From Corynascus novoguineensis (lineage: Eukaryota > Ascomycota > Sordariomycetes > Sordariales > Chaetomiaceae), in assembly GCA_033296725.1 (NCBI GenBank), contig MU857614.1, positions 305,890-369,889 of the forward strand: 64,000 bases of DNA, read 5' to 3'. Shown here one piece after another: positions 11,822-23,282 of the stretch. Made by a program: the position numbers and the translations under genes. The notes beneath the pieces were generated by a model that saw nothing but the letters and a program-made list of their open reading frames with translations, searched no databases and was not told the origin of the DNA. Within the stretch, counting starts at the first letter, position 1, and the number at the start of each line of letters is the position of its first letter.

Positions 11822-14431
11822 TTATATGTCGCCCAGCTCGTCCTGCAGCTCTGTTCCAGCGAACAGATCCTGCGTGGTTGCCGGGGTAAGACTGAACTTG
11901 TCGCCTGGTAGCTCCTCGTCAGGAGTCCTGATACCGATTCCGCTATCATCATGCGTTGTTTGCTGTGTGTTGGACGCTGACCCCGAGGGGAACGGCGCCC
12001 GATCGGGCTGTGGCTCAGGCATTCGCGGCATGCTGAAGTCATCGCTAGCGCTGCTGTACCGTGACCCCTGGTGGCCCAATTCTCGGTTTGTCGACTGCCG
12101 CTGCGGAATCGCAATCAGGTTCTCGGTCGACTTCTGCTGCATGAAACCCCCTTGCTCTGCCATGAATTGGATCATCTCATCCACCCAGCATTTCGTGACC
12201 CACCAGGATCCAAAGCTCTTCCCTTGCCCGATCGTGAGGTCCCTCATCAGTGCCGTGCTCAACCTCTGTACACACCAGACGAGATCCGTGTCGGAGGCGT
12301 ACGGAAACCGGCTAGGGAGGGAACGAAGCAGGTTAACCCAGCGATCCAGCACGTTTGATGAGTCGGATTCCTCGTTATCCCCCTCCTGAGGTGCCCTGCC
12401 GTTCCGCATCGCAATCTCCCCTTGTACCGTTAAGCATTCCATTTCCCATGGAATATTGACGGGATTGAGTAAATCCCGCATCTCGTTGAGTAGGAGATTC
12501 ACAACATCATCCATGCCGCGCGATGGGATGCTCTCGGCTAGTTTTCGAACATTGATCATGGAGATCCACTCCATGTACATTAGATCGCGGTTCGCAGGGT
12601 TTGACAACATGTTTGCGGCCGCATGCGCGGTAAGGTTAACTCGCAACGCCCTGTCTAGCAAACCGGCAAATATTGTAGCTGGGCCCTCCTTGGCCCTTAC
12701 CACATGGAGAGGCTGCCCTTGAAATGATTCCCGGATATGGGGGACCAGACGCTCCGAAATATTGCGCAGCGTGTCGAGAACAGGCTTGGGCACGACCTGC
12801 AGAGTCAAACCCGAGACAATGCGCATCATACGCTGGTAGAGAACGAAATCGCACTCTTCGATCCAAGGCGCAATAGCCGGGTTTGCAAAGAGCTTCTGTA
12901 CAGGCATGGTGAGGGTGCCCTGGAAAGACGTGAATAGGTGGAAAAAGGCCTTCTCCTTGCAGTAGCGAATACACTCAACAAGAGATGTGCAGTAGGAGCG
13001 GTAGAGAGCTATAAGGGACTTGGCAGCGTCGGGATCCGTGCCATTGGGAAGGTAGGGTTCGATTCGAGGAAGGACGATCGCGTCCGACTGTTTGAACGTT
13101 TCGCCAGTCTCGGCTGAAAACCGCAATTGCTGCGGCGTCTTGCCCAAAGTTGACTGCAACTGGTCATAATTTGCCACCTGAGGTTGGTTATAGAGACTGT
13201 GCTGGAAATCGTGTGATCGTGTGACTTTGAACCCAGCCTGTTGGGCGACAGCAGGCGCAGAGACGGGGGTTCTCTCGGGTTGCGTTGAGGTTGCGTTGGT
13301 AGGTGGCAGGGTGCTATCGAATGTTAGATTGCAAATTCGTGAATAACATGCAAACGGGTGCTTACTTGAAGTTTTGCGACAAAGAAGGATTCTCTCCTAA
13401 AGGAACTGCAGGTTGACTTGGGCTATCCCGAATGTCGGGCTGCTCCTCCTTCAACTGAAAATTCACGTAGTGATACTTCGACTCGCCCCGAACGCCTAAA
13501 CGCCGTGTCTTCAGACCAGGGAACAGCACTCGCACCAGCTTCCCAAAGCTCGCGGGGTTCAACACAGTGATCCTCTCAGTGGCACATCTAGAGGCATAGT
13601 TGGCATAGACACGCCCTCGAGGTACCGAACCCTTGCCTGTTGAGCACACCATATTTATCCTACGGTCTCATTAGCATAGTAGCACCTCGTGGTTAAAAAA
13701 TTAGCGGCTTACCAGAGCATGGCAAAAACCTGGCGAGCGCGTTCCGAATTGGGCCCCCGATCATTGCCGAGAAGCTCCTGAGCAACATCCTCAAGGGTAC
13801 GATGCTTGTTGCTATGAAACAACTGCCGCATCTCGATTTCATTGTTGGCATTAGAACGCGCCCCGGACTTGGTGGGCGCGGTTAGGCCGTGGAAGGAATC
13901 GCCGTCGTCGTTGCCATCTCGCTCCAGCATTTGGCTATCGTCGGCAAAGCTCGTGTTTCCGGCGAAGGACTCGGCAGACAAGGATTGGCGGCTCATGCTA
14001 TGACTGTGGTGGTGAAAGGATACGCTCTGCATTGGCGCATTGATAGGAGCGTCTGATACGAAGTCGCGGCTCGCCTGCAGCTGTGACGCGAGGAGGAGGT
14101 CTTCCGGCGTCATCTGGGTCGATCCATTGGGAAGCTCTCGCGGATGGCTAGCACTGTTTGGTAACCATTGTGAAGAGTACACGTCTGCGGATTCGGCGAA
14201 GCTTTGTTCCACATTGGCCTGTGTCGTGGCGCTGTGAATCGAGGCGGTCGAACCGCGCGAACGAGGACGCTTCCTAGGCTTGGCGAGAGCTAGTGCATCT
14301 ATGTGATCATGAGCATCTGGATTCTTCGACGGGCCCGAGGCCAGCCGAGCGGAGTTGGCGGTGCATGGAAGGAGGGGTGTCCGCGATGGTACTGAGTGGG
14401 ATGCGGCCTCCTTACCGTGGGTCGAGTCCAT
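11822..14431 (-). CDS. RFX1: RFX-family winged-helix transcription factor
   Basis: Exons 13713-14431, 13366-13659 and 11822-13313 (introns 13660-13712 and 13314-13365), 834 aa. The RFX DNA-binding domain spans about residues 195-305 and is split by intron 1 exactly inside ARQVFAMLW-INMVCSTG. It contains SVPRGRVYANYASRCA and the diagnostic LNPASFGKLVRVLFPGL and TRRLGVRGESKYHY. The C-terminal half holds the conserved extended helical/dimerisation region of fungal RFX proteins, then a Ser/Pro/Gln-rich tail. Relatives are yeast Rfx1/Crt1 (DNA-damage repressor) and Acremonium CPCR1 (development and beta-lactam control). It should act in the nucleus on X-box-like sites. Family is secure; target genes are unknown. 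Confidence 0.94.
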
Positions 14432-15419
14432 TGCCGTTCCTGCCACGGACAAACACCAAAACAATGACGACCAGGGCTTGCGATATTGAAAGACTATTCG
14501 CGCTGCAAATAGGAAGAATAGGAAAATGCTTGATCCTCCAAATTATGCGGGCCGCTAGGAATCTGAAGGAAAACACGAGCTAAGACGCGAAAGGGCGAGG
14601 TGCTGCACTGTCTGCCCGCGGGACGTGGTCAATTCCGCATTTTCGAGGAGGAGGGAAGAAATCAACAAACATGGGAGGCGGTACCGGGGCAATGCGCTTC
14701 AAGCTTCTCTTTTGGCAGCTCCCCGCACGTACCAAAAAGCCCCACTTATTGACCAACGTCGCGCTTCGATTGGCTCGCTTCACTCAATCCTCCCAGCGAC
14801 ACTGTGGTCAAAGTTAACATAAAGCTTCAATTGTTCGAATGAAATAACGCAGCAAGTTTGCCCTCATTTGCCTTCGACTTGCTTGTTCCGGAATATGGTT
14901 GCATATTAAGTGCATTGCAGCAAGTTATTATCATAGAGCTTCTGAAAGTCGCGAACAGTGACACGGCGACTCTCAAGCCGGAGCTGACATCTTGTTGCCT
15001 GACTCCAAGTCAATAAAACAGCACAGGGCAGGTACGTACCTACTACCTAATTCACTTGGGTGAATCACCTCCTGCTACCTCGTACATCGCCCGCTTGCTG
15101 CAAAGGTAAGTCAGATCAGAAGTTGCTTTCGCAGGCAGAATTCGACGCATGACAAGTCCCAAGGCGTTCCGCTACCAGGCTCCTGGGTTATCGGTATGAC
15201 TCGCAAATCCCGGATGGAGGAACTTGTCTTGTGACGCAGGATCGATCACATGTTCCTACGAACAAACCTCCAAGAAGCGAGGCAGGTATCTTACAGCAGC
15301 AACAGGAATAACGACTTTTCACCTCCCATACTAACTACAAACTCGAGGAATGGAATTCGAGCCCAAAAAAAATATTCTCGACGGAGAAGTAGTATCGAAT
15401 CATCGGGCAAAAGTAAAGC
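14432..15419. other. Intergenic region upstream of RFX1
   Basis: RFX1 promoter and leader. Short CTACCT-type direct repeats near 15031-15085 are the only visible structure. No gene supported. Confidence 0.4.
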
Positions 15420-15493
15420 TGATCCGATCCAGGTTCGAACTGGAGACCTTCAGTGTGTTAGACTGACGTGATAACCAACTACACCATCGGACC
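15420..15493 (-). tRNA. tRNA-Val (anticodon AAC)
   Basis: Reading the minus strand from 15493, the acceptor stem GGTCCGA pairs with TCGGATC (one G-T wobble). The D arm is GTGT/TCAC. The anticodon arm is TCAGT-CTAACAC-ACTGA with anticodon AAC. The variable loop is AGGTC and the T arm is TCCAG-TTCGAAC-CTGGA. The discriminator base A is at 15420. No intron. A pol III terminator TTTT lies 8 nt past the 3' end (15409-15412). A and B boxes are intact, so it should be functional. Confidence 0.97.
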
Positions 15494-15997
15494 TTGCTTG
15501 GCACCGCTGGTGTGCTAACATTATTATCTGCTTAGCAAAGGCTAGTGTAGTCTCCTCTCACGTGACCTAGCCCCTTTCTTGGTGCGTCATGCGTGAAAAC
15601 AGGAGCTGCCGGGGTTGGAGCTTGTGACCGGGGTTTGTTGCACACGTAGCAGTCGTCATTGCCTCACCTCCCCTGCCACCCACACCGAAGCTCTCCAACT
15701 TCATTATTTCAACCAATTCTTGCCAACCAAAATTCGAAACTTCTCGTTCCTCAGCACCTGTGCGCCTTCGGCCTATACTGTACTGTAAGCTGTTTCTGAG
15801 CTGCTTATACTTTCCTTGTCCATCGTGCTCGATATCTTGCAAAGGGGCTGCGCCCCGCCGGAGCTGCCGAAAGCTTCCGAGCCCACAACCGAGCATTCTT
15901 CCTCAGCTCCCTTTTCCAGCGATTGACTCTCAAAAACAACACCTCTGACAACTTATAGGCCGTCTTATACCTACCAGTTCGCTTTCCCACAGCAACC
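15494..15997. other. Divergent tRNA-Val / YOP1 spacer
   Basis: Contains the tRNA upstream flank and the YOP1 promoter and leader; the last 300 bases or so are pyrimidine-rich on plus. No gene seen. Confidence 0.45.
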
Positions 15998-16744
15998 ATG
16001 TCTTCTCCTCAGGACCGCTTTCAGCACTATATCTCCCAGCTCGACAAAGAGGTGCGTCGCGGATGCCGGGCTTCGAATTTTCTGCGAAACCTACTTGTTA
16101 CTAACTAGATTGTGTCGCAGCTCTCCAAGTACCCCGCGCTCAACAACCTCGAGAAGCAGACATCGGTCCCCAAGGCCTATGCCGTGCTTGGCCTGGGGGC
16201 GCTCTACTTTTTTCTCATCATCTTCAATCTCGGCGGTCAGCTCCTGACCAACATCGCGGGTTTCATCATTCCTGGCTACTACTCGCTGGGCGCTCTTTTC
16301 ACTGCGGACAAGGCCGATGACACACAGTGGCTGACTGTGCGTTACCCTCGGAGGATTGCGTTGGGGGGCGGCTTGTGCTAACCAGTCTATAGTATTGGGT
16401 TGTGTTTTCCTTCTTCACGTAAGATCAGTTCGCAAACTGTGCTGTCTTTGTATGCAAGCTAACCGACACGACAGTGTTGTTGAGAGCCTGGTCAGCGTTG
16501 TCTACTGGTTCCCCTTCTACTACACCTTCAAGTTTGTTTTCCTCCTATGGCTTTCTCTGCCGGCCTTCAAGTATGTCGTCGCTTTCTACTACCCTCCAAT
16601 CGAATGTGCAACTAATAAAAGTTTAGGGGCGCCGAAGTTGTCTTCCGCTCGTTCCTGGCCCCTACCTTGGGCCGCTACTTCCACACTTCCAGCTCCACTG
16701 CCAGCGGCCTTCGCGCAAAGGCCGACTCTCTCCACACCGAGTAA
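15998..16744 (+). CDS. YOP1: Yop1 / REEP5 (DP1) ER-shaping membrane protein
   Basis: Five exons: 15998-16051, 16121-16336, 16393-16418, 16475-16570 and 16627-16744, 169 aa. It begins MSSPQDRFQHYISQLDKE. The TB2/DP1/HVA22 domain follows, with two hydrophobic hairpins: VLGLGALYFFLIIFNLGGQ plus FIIPGYYSLGAL, and TYWVVFSFFTVVESLVS plus FYYTFKFVFLLWLSLP. The hairpins wedge into the outer leaflet and curve tubular ER, in partnership with reticulons and Sey1. Length matches yeast Yop1 (180 aa). Exon 3 is only 26 nt. Assignment is secure. Confidence 0.95.
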
Positions 16745-17757
16745 ATGGTGCTCGCATCCTTGACTTCGGGCTCATTCGGTGAAAAACAAAGCGTTTAGCT
16801 TTGAGCGTGGCCCGATCAGGATCGTGGAGGATGGTTGATCAGATGTGGTATTTTGGTTTCCTTTCAACCTTGGGACATTTCAAAGATCATGACCACAGAA
16901 ATCAACGGCAGTGGAAAGAATCACTTGGAACAATTCGGCAGGCATGGAGGGATATTTCCTTGTTAGAGATCCAACGAGGGTGTATGTTGGCGAGAATTTC
17001 TTTTGGATGACTCCAGTTTTCCTTGCAGGGAGCGAGGATGGTGCTGTATGTCGTGATGTGTGTACAGGAGCTAGAGGTCTGGCTTTCTATAGGGTCGTTA
17101 TGTGACGTCTTTCTCATCCTCTAGATTTTGCTCCATCTCCTGTCGCTTTTGGAAAAGTCTTGCCTATGCTAGTCTACGGTACTGGCATCTTGGTACGAAA
17201 AGCCCAGGGTAAGCAGAGGGGTAATGCGCATGTTTGTGTTTCATATCTAAACCTCAGAGTTTCGTCTGAAGCGGTTAAGGTATGTACAGGTCGAATTACA
17301 ACCAGTAGCAGACCCCAGCCATTCCCGTGTAGCGCCCCACTCTGATATCAGGGGTACATGTCCAGACCATGCACGACACAAGGTAACGCTATCCGCCGCG
17401 ACCGACCAACGACTGCGACTTGCGCATCCGCAACGCAGCGATGGACCGCAGCAGAAGTGTTCGTGCAGCACTTTCTCCGAACCAGTATTGATTGGCCATA
17501 CCTCCAAACAGACAATATCAGCTCAAGCCGATTCAGCGTCACGAGCCGGGTTTCGAAAAGCGCGAATTGCTACGACCATGATGCCATAATTGATGACCTC
17601 TCAGTGGTCGGCTCCAGTGTCTCCGAAGCTGTGCGATCGACAGGAACGGGGACGAAATCATAAGTTCATGCCAGCTTGACTCACAAATACTCATTGCCAC
17701 GATAACGACACCGACGACTCCGACGTTACAAGACCCCTTCGGGGGGGATTCTTCACG
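16745..17757. other. Intergenic region between YOP1 and MID1
   Basis: YOP1 3' UTR and MID1 promoter/leader, both plus. No gene or repeat supported. Confidence 0.45.
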
Positions 17758-19734
17758 ATGCATCTCAGCCCTTTGCAATCGCGGCTGGCGGCGTCGCTCG
17801 CCGCCTCCTGCCTGCTGATTCTGCTTTACCTCATTCTGTTTCCGCCAGATTTCGCCCTTGCCGCTGAGCTAAATGAAGCACCGCCCGTCGTCACCGATGA
17901 CTTCGACTTGTCGATCGACTCTGCAAAGCTAAACCCGCGCGATTCAGTGTATGAGCCCGAATTCTCGGCATTCGACAAGAGTATAACGGGCCGGGCCCCA
18001 GAAGGCGTCACACAACTTACCAACAATGAGCCCATGCCCATGAATGTGGAGCCAGGGTCGACACAACTTTTCGTGTTTGTACCACCCAGCTGGTCTTCTG
18101 GGGAGGAAAACGACCGGCGACATGAGTTGAGGGGTGAACCCAATACTTCAAAGGCGGATGACGCTGGCGCTGGCGCCGGCACCGCGGAGGAGTCAAAGGG
18201 CAGGCAAGAAAATGAACGAAACCTTGAGAAACGACAAGGCTCGCAAACGGTCTACATCTCGGCGAATACCTGTCAACGCCCTCAGCCCGTTGAACCATCC
18301 AAAACTACAAAGGATCCTCCCCAGCTCACCCTTTTCGTGTCGACCACCGCTGCAAATCAAGCGCCGGGACCTCTCGCGGATGAAGGGAGCCAAGAGGTGA
18401 TTGTATTCAAGGAGGGGGCTGTGATGTACAGCTTCGATACAGACGAGGAAGTTTATCTTGGTGTTTATGCACCAGATGTATCGGAATCCTTTTCAGGACC
18501 CTACAATGTTCGGGTTGCGGTGTCCACGGACAGCTACTACTACAGCTACGACGATCGCGATGATGCCGACTTGATATGGGTCGACAGTGACTCGCAGGGG
18601 GCGTTGTTAATAACCCACAACTTGACGGAGAGCGCTGATCCGAACGTGGAGGCCGAGGTCATGAAAACCCAACCGTATGTGTTGTTTGCGCACAACAAGA
18701 AGGACCGGGCCATAAACGGTCTCAAATACTCCTACTGCGGACTGTATAACTATGCGCAGATTGCTGCTACGAAGGACGAGCGGAGCACCGATCTGGTTCG
18801 GACTGGCATGACGAAGAGAGGGCCGGGAAATCTACCGAAACAACAGTTCTTTTTCATTGGGCTCAACTCTAGTGCCGACTATTTCGGTATTTTGGCGCGA
18901 GACGGACGCGCTGGGGGCTATTTGGGCAAGAGACAAGCCGCTTCACAGAGGGGGACTCGAGTTTTCAAGGCGACCAGCTTCAGCACAAAATCCGGTAAGC
19001 AGCCCTGTTTAACATGGTAACCAGCTATGTGCTCTGCTCACCGTCAACCAGACCACGGCAACTGTGCCCTCGTCATTGACCTTGCTTTCTGCGACCAAAT
19101 CGCCTACTCGGTTCCCAGCAACCCCAACTTCGGCAACTCGACGAAGCTCGCCGATTTCTACGACAACTACGCCCGCTCGGCGTACGCAAATTTTGAGAAA
19201 TCCCTCGCCCAGGTTGCGTGCGATGCGCCCTCGAGCCAACGGTACTCGCTGGCGCGCAACTGCACCGACTGCGCCGCAGCCTACAAGGACTGGCTCTGCT
19301 CCGTCGCCATCCCCCGGTGCGAGGACTTCTCCAACACCGCCTCTTACCTCCAGCCTCGCGCCATCGACCACCCATTCCCCAACGGAGAGAAGCTCGATGC
19401 CGAGACGCTGGCGTCGATGCCGAAGACCCCGGCTTACATGTCGAGTCGGAATTCGCTGATCGACGATATTATCAAACCTGGGCCGCACAAGGAATTGTTG
19501 CCGTGTGACGACCTCTGTTACAAGCTTGTTCAGAGCTGCCCCGCATCAATGGAGTTTGGGTGTCCCCTTCCCGGGTCAATCGGGTTCGCGGGGAACTACG
19601 CAAAGCATGATACGTCCGAGGGGTTGACGTGTAATTTTCCGGGGTCGGCGCACTTCCCATCAGCAGGTGGAAGAGCGGTCTTGAACTGGGGAGTGATGGC
19701 TGGGGCGTTGATGGTGGGGTTACTGATGGTGTGA
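17758..19734 (+). CDS. MID1: Mid1, stretch-activated calcium channel regulatory subunit
   Basis: Exons 17758-18994 and 19052-19734 (intron 18995-19051), 639 aa. An N-terminal signal sequence (about residues 9-36, LLILLYLILFPPDFALAAE) leads into a long extracellular part with several N-glycosylation sequons. The C-terminal exon carries the Mid1 cysteine-rich domain: HGNCALVIDLAFCDQIAYS, NCTDCAAAYKDWLCSVAIPRC and LLPCDDLCYKLVQSCPASM. The protein ends in a hydrophobic stretch (GVMAGALMVGLLMV), which may be a GPI signal. With Cch1 it forms the plasma-membrane high-affinity Ca2+ uptake system used in mating, wall stress and polarised growth. Family is certain. Confidence 0.94.
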
Positions 19735-20188
19735 TGACCGTGCGTATTGAATACGCAAACAGAGCAATATATTGGATGGGCAGCACTTTGGCTGGCTTGG
19801 TTGAGCCTGGCGTTGAGGATTCGGTTGGGTTGCAATTGTTGGGTCGGGACTGCAAATAGACCAAAACGCTACAATATGGGGTTCCAGATCTGGAATATCA
19901 TGGGGTGAACAGGAGAGCCGTACCACAGTCTCAGGCTTGTAAGGCGCGAAGACGGTGAAAGGTCAAAGTGTATTAACTGCCTAGTGAAGTACTTGCACGT
20001 TTATAAGTTGTATACTGCGTAATAAGAAGTTAGATTTCCTCTCTGATTTAGCGGTTAATCACTCTGGTTTTATACCAACACAGTTCCCTGGTCTCGCCAA
20101 ACTCGTCCAGATCCGGCCCCTCCTACCTGTCGGAAACTTCCTCCAAATCCCTTCAAATAAATCGACTAGTCTCCCAACTCAAACCCCA
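19735..20188. other. Convergent 3' region
   Basis: 3' UTRs of MID1 (plus) and the INA17-like gene (minus). No other feature seen. Confidence 0.45.
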
Positions 20189-20888
20189 TTATGTCCACCG
20201 CCACCAAGAACCCTTGCTCCCGTTGGCCTCATCCTTGCCTTTGCCATCACGGACCCTAACCTCGCCAACGCTGTCGCTTTCCGCAATAGCTCCCGTCGCC
20301 GTTTTCGCCGCCTGAGCAGCCTGTAGACTCCTTACCTGGGCCTCGAGTCTGACAATCTCAGCTAGAACCTCCCACCGCCTCACGTCAGTACCGACCCGTC
20401 TTGTGAGGAGTTATGACCGCAGCATTTCAGGCGCCCGAGAAAGCTCGCCACCGCCTTAGCAATTCGAGTCGGCTGGATCACTCACCCTGCCGACCTTGTT
20501 TGATCTCCTCGGTTTCCAGCTTAGACCAGCCAAAGTAAACGAGTTGATAGACGAAGACGGCGAGGAGGGCACACTTTGCCACAGGCCGAGTGAATGTTTT
20601 GTAAAAGGCGCCCTGTGAACGTGCGTGCGTACATGCGGACGCACATAGGTATGTTAGTTGGTCCAAGGTCAAACAAGTAAAGAAGGATTGGATATTCGCA
20701 TCAGCGGATTAGGTGACTCAATACGGGGTTGTGTAGGCTGAAAGGAAAGAGAGAGAGGTGAATAGAAGTGAATTTACAGTTGGTGAAGGGGCGTTCTGAG
20801 ACGAGTATTGTCTAAGTGGGGTGAGGGCGAAGGGAGCCGATGTCGAACGCGGTGCCCGAGCGAGGGCGGTTCGTAGAGGAGGAAGCAT
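20189..20888 (-). CDS. Small mitochondrial inner-membrane protein, INA17-like
   Basis: Four exons: 20778-20888, 20675-20737, 20486-20612 and 20189-20361, 157 aa. The N-terminus (MLPPLRTALARAPRSTSAP) is rich in Arg and Ser with no acids, a good mitochondrial presequence. A single TM segment (VAKCALLAVFVYQLVYFGW) follows GAFYKTFTRP, and then a coiled coil (KLETEEIKQGRQ-AEIVRLEAQV). This layout resembles the Ina17 subunit of the complex that helps assemble F1Fo-ATP synthase; I give that name from general resemblance only. All four junctions keep phase. The second intron has a weak GTTTGA donor, so the boundary near 20675 is the least certain. Confidence 0.6.
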
Positions 20889-21488
20889 TATGTTGTTGCG
20901 ATTCTTTTGCAAGAGAGACCGTTGACGGTATGATACGGCCGATGCTAGACGTAACCTGACGTATGTTTGAGCAATTCACAAATCGCTGGGCGTTCTAAAC
21001 GGGGCACTTCGTTGGCTAGCTGGGGCTTGCTTGTGAGGCGGCGGAACCGTCGAGTCGATTTCAGAAATCAAGTGCGATGAGCGAGGCTGCGCCAAGCACG
21101 ATCTGCGAATTCAGGCAGGCTCACGATTGGCCTGCAAATAGATCCTCTGCACCCCGGCCTCACCCCTGTCGCCTGCTTGCCGAAACGAGCAAGGGGCCAC
21201 TGCGGGCGACCCGCCTAGCTGCATGGCCGTCAACGACAGATTGGCCAGAAGCGGGAGCTTGCAATCTGTCCCATTTCTGGAATCAACAACCCAACCCTCT
21301 CCCATTGTAAACCACAACCCTCCGGTCCAGAGAGAGTTAGAAGTGAACGGTGCAATCAGCCGTGCCTCTGGACCTTTGGCTTTTGCCTGTCGAGTGCTTT
21401 TGGACTGGACTCCTACCGATCGCAACACATTTGCCTCGACGATCCCCTGAATCTCAAGTCCCACTCTCTATCCTCTCACTACATCACC
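20889..21488. promoter_or_regulatory. Divergent promoter region, INA17-like / RAMP4
   Basis: 600 bp between two divergently transcribed genes, so it must carry both promoters. I recognise no specific binding site. Confidence 0.5.
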
Positions 21489-21829
21489 ATGGTACGCTCT
21501 CCACCGCCGTCGTCAACACCCGGCTTATCTCTTACTAACTTTGGGGAAATTAGGCCCAAACTCCGCAGCAAAGGAGGGCAAACCTCAAGTTCGCCAAGGA
21601 GAACGAAGCTCGCATGGGCAAGTCGGAGAACCAAATCAAGAAGCGGACCAAGGAAGCAATCAAGTCGCCCATCTCCCCATTCTGGCTCAGTGTGTTCCCG
21701 TGCTCCCATACTCTACTTTTCCGTATAAAATGAGTTATTCGCTAACCAGGAGTGATCGCAGTTCTACTCGGCTTCGTCGTTTTTGGCGGTCTCATTTTCG
21801 AGATCATCTCGCGCATTTTCCTGCGATGA
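21489..21829 (+). CDS. RAMP4/SERP1 (Ysy6) translocon-associated protein
   Basis: Exons 21489-21491 (the ATG alone), 21554-21689 and 21750-21829, 72 aa. The product starts M-AQTPQQRRANLKFAKEN, the conserved cytosolic RAMP4 segment, continues ARMGKSENQIKKRTKE, and ends in one tail-anchor helix (VIAVLLGFVVFGGLIFEII). RAMP4 is a tail-anchored ER protein bound to the ribosome-Sec61 complex that stabilises nascent membrane proteins under stress. Length is normal for the family. An intron directly after the start codon explains why simple frame scans miss it. Confidence 0.9.
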
Positions 21830-22139
21830 TCGATGATCGAAATATATCTCTGAAAGATGAAAGAACACAGAGTCTATAGCGCAGGGGCTACGCTCAAGGT
21901 CTGGTCGTGCGGCTGAGCATTACAAGGAAATTCTGCGTAAGGTGAAAGGGTCCCGTTGGCACAGGCCAAATCCACGGCCCGAGCCTGCCATCTGCGCACA
22001 TGTACCACTATTCAGCTTTGTTCAGAGGAATGAGGCTTTGATTTGACTAGCGTATACCATTCTGCAGGGAGATTGCAGACTGCCGCGATAAGAGGGCTAA
22101 ACTGTAACAGCAAAGAGAAAAGCAACCTCCTCTGTTTGT
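21830..22139. other. Convergent 3' region
   Basis: 3' UTRs of RAMP4 (plus) and the SMAP-domain gene (minus). Nothing else seen. Confidence 0.45.
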
Positions 22140-23282
22140 TCAAGCACCCAGTCCTTTGCGCTGGCCACCGCTTCCGAACTTCATTTGAATGCCGGCATCG
22201 AACTGCTTTTCGAGCTCCTGCGAAACCTGGCCAATGTCGAACTTCTTCCGGGAACCATCCTTTGCTTCACTTGTGCCAGGGGCGGCAACGCCGGCCTTCT
22301 TTCCGCCCAGTAGCCGCATGAATTTGCTCTGGCGTAACTCGCCGCCACCGAGACCGCTGACGTTCCACCGCTCAGCGAGATCTGCGGCGGGAGCATTGAT
22401 CGTTGCAGAGGCTGGTGTTTCCTTCTCAGCGGGCTCCCTTGATGCTCCTGTTGCCTCCCGCTTCTTTGACTTTTCTTTCTTTGACTTTTCTTTCTTTGAC
22501 TTGTCCTTCTCTGACTTGTCCTTCTCCGACTTGTCCTTCTCCGACTTGCCCTTCTTTGCCTTTTTGTCCTTGTTTTTCTTCCCTTCCACACTCTCCTCCT
22601 TTCCCCGAGCCTTGGTATCCTCGGCGCTAACATCGACCATATTCACATCCGCATCCTGGTCCTTGTGCTTGCGTTTCTTCTTCTTCTCATTCTTCTCGGA
22701 CATCTGCTCGTCATCGACCGAGTTTTCGGATTGAGGCTTGATAGTCTTCTTGGAACCTTTCTCCTTGATCTTCTTCACACCATTATCCTCGGTGCCCTCG
22801 TCCTTAGCGCTGCCAGCCGTGTCCTTCTCAGCCTGTGTGTGATCTCCGTCCATCTTCACTCGCTCCCCATCCTTGCTCTTCTTGTTCTTCTTGTTCTTCT
22901 TCTTCTTCTTCTTGTCCTTTTTCTCTGATTTCTCACAGTCCAACTTGACTTCGTCCTTCTTCTTTTTCTTAGCAGGCTCAGTTACCCCCGAATCCTCCAC
23001 ATTGATTGCAGTCCCGGTGTCAACAATCTCATCTGCAATCACTCGCTTCCGCTTGCCATCCTTTGTTTTCTCCTTCTCGGACTTGGACTTCTTGCCGTTT
23101 GCTTTGAGCTCCTCTTGTGTCTTTGGAACTTCCGAAGCTTCTGGCTCTGGCGAAGCAGGCTTGTCCCCCCTGGACTTTTTAAGCTTCTTTTTCTTGTCCT
23201 TGATACTGGTGTCTGCAGCTGTTGGGGCAGTGGTGGCATCTTCTTCGTGCTCCTTGCTCTTTTTCTTTGATTTCTCGCCCAT
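22140..23282 (-). CDS. Lysine-rich protein with C-terminal SMAP domain
   Basis: Single exon, 380 aa, ATG at 23282 (MGEKSKKKSKEHEEDA). About 300 residues are extremely rich in Lys, Glu, Asp and Ser, with many KKKK runs resembling nuclear/nucleolar targeting signals. They include short tandem units KSEKD/KSKKE encoded at about 22463-22547. The last 75 residues form a small-acidic-protein (SMAP) domain: WNVSGLGGGELRQSKFMRLLGG and FDIGQVSQELEKQFDAGIQ, ending GQRKGLGA. SMAP domains occur at the ends of lysine-rich nuclear/nucleolar proteins; their biochemical role is poorly known. The domain call is good, function is not assigned. Confidence 0.83.
   Translation of the reverse strand: MGEKSKKKSKEHEEDATTAPTAADTSIKDKKKKLKKSRGDKPASPEPEASEVPKTQEELKANGKKSKSEKEKTKDGKRKRVIADEIVDTGTAINVEDSGVTEPAKKKKKDEVKLDCEKSEKKDKKKKKKNKKNKKSKDGERVKMDGDHTQAEKDTAGSAKDEGTEDNGVKKIKEKGSKKTIKPQSENSVDDEQMSEKNEKKKKRKHKDQDADVNMVDVSAEDTKARGKEESVEGKKNKDKKAKKGKSEKDKSEKDKSEKDKSKKEKSKKEKSKKREATGASREPAEKETPASATINAPAADLAERWNVSGLGGGELRQSKFMRLLGGKKAGVAAPGTSEAKDGSRKKFDIGQVSQELEKQFDAGIQMKFGSGGQRKGLGA
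22463..22547. repeat. 15-bp coding tandem repeat (KSEKD/KSKKE)
   Basis: About six slightly diverged copies of a 15-bp unit inside the SMAP gene, translated on minus as KSEKD then KSKKE repeats. Likely to vary in copy number. Confidence 0.85.

Noticed and set aside
15031..15090. CTACCT-type repeats as an interstitial telomere tract
   Set aside because: Units do not match TTAGGG/CCCTAA; only loose short repeats.
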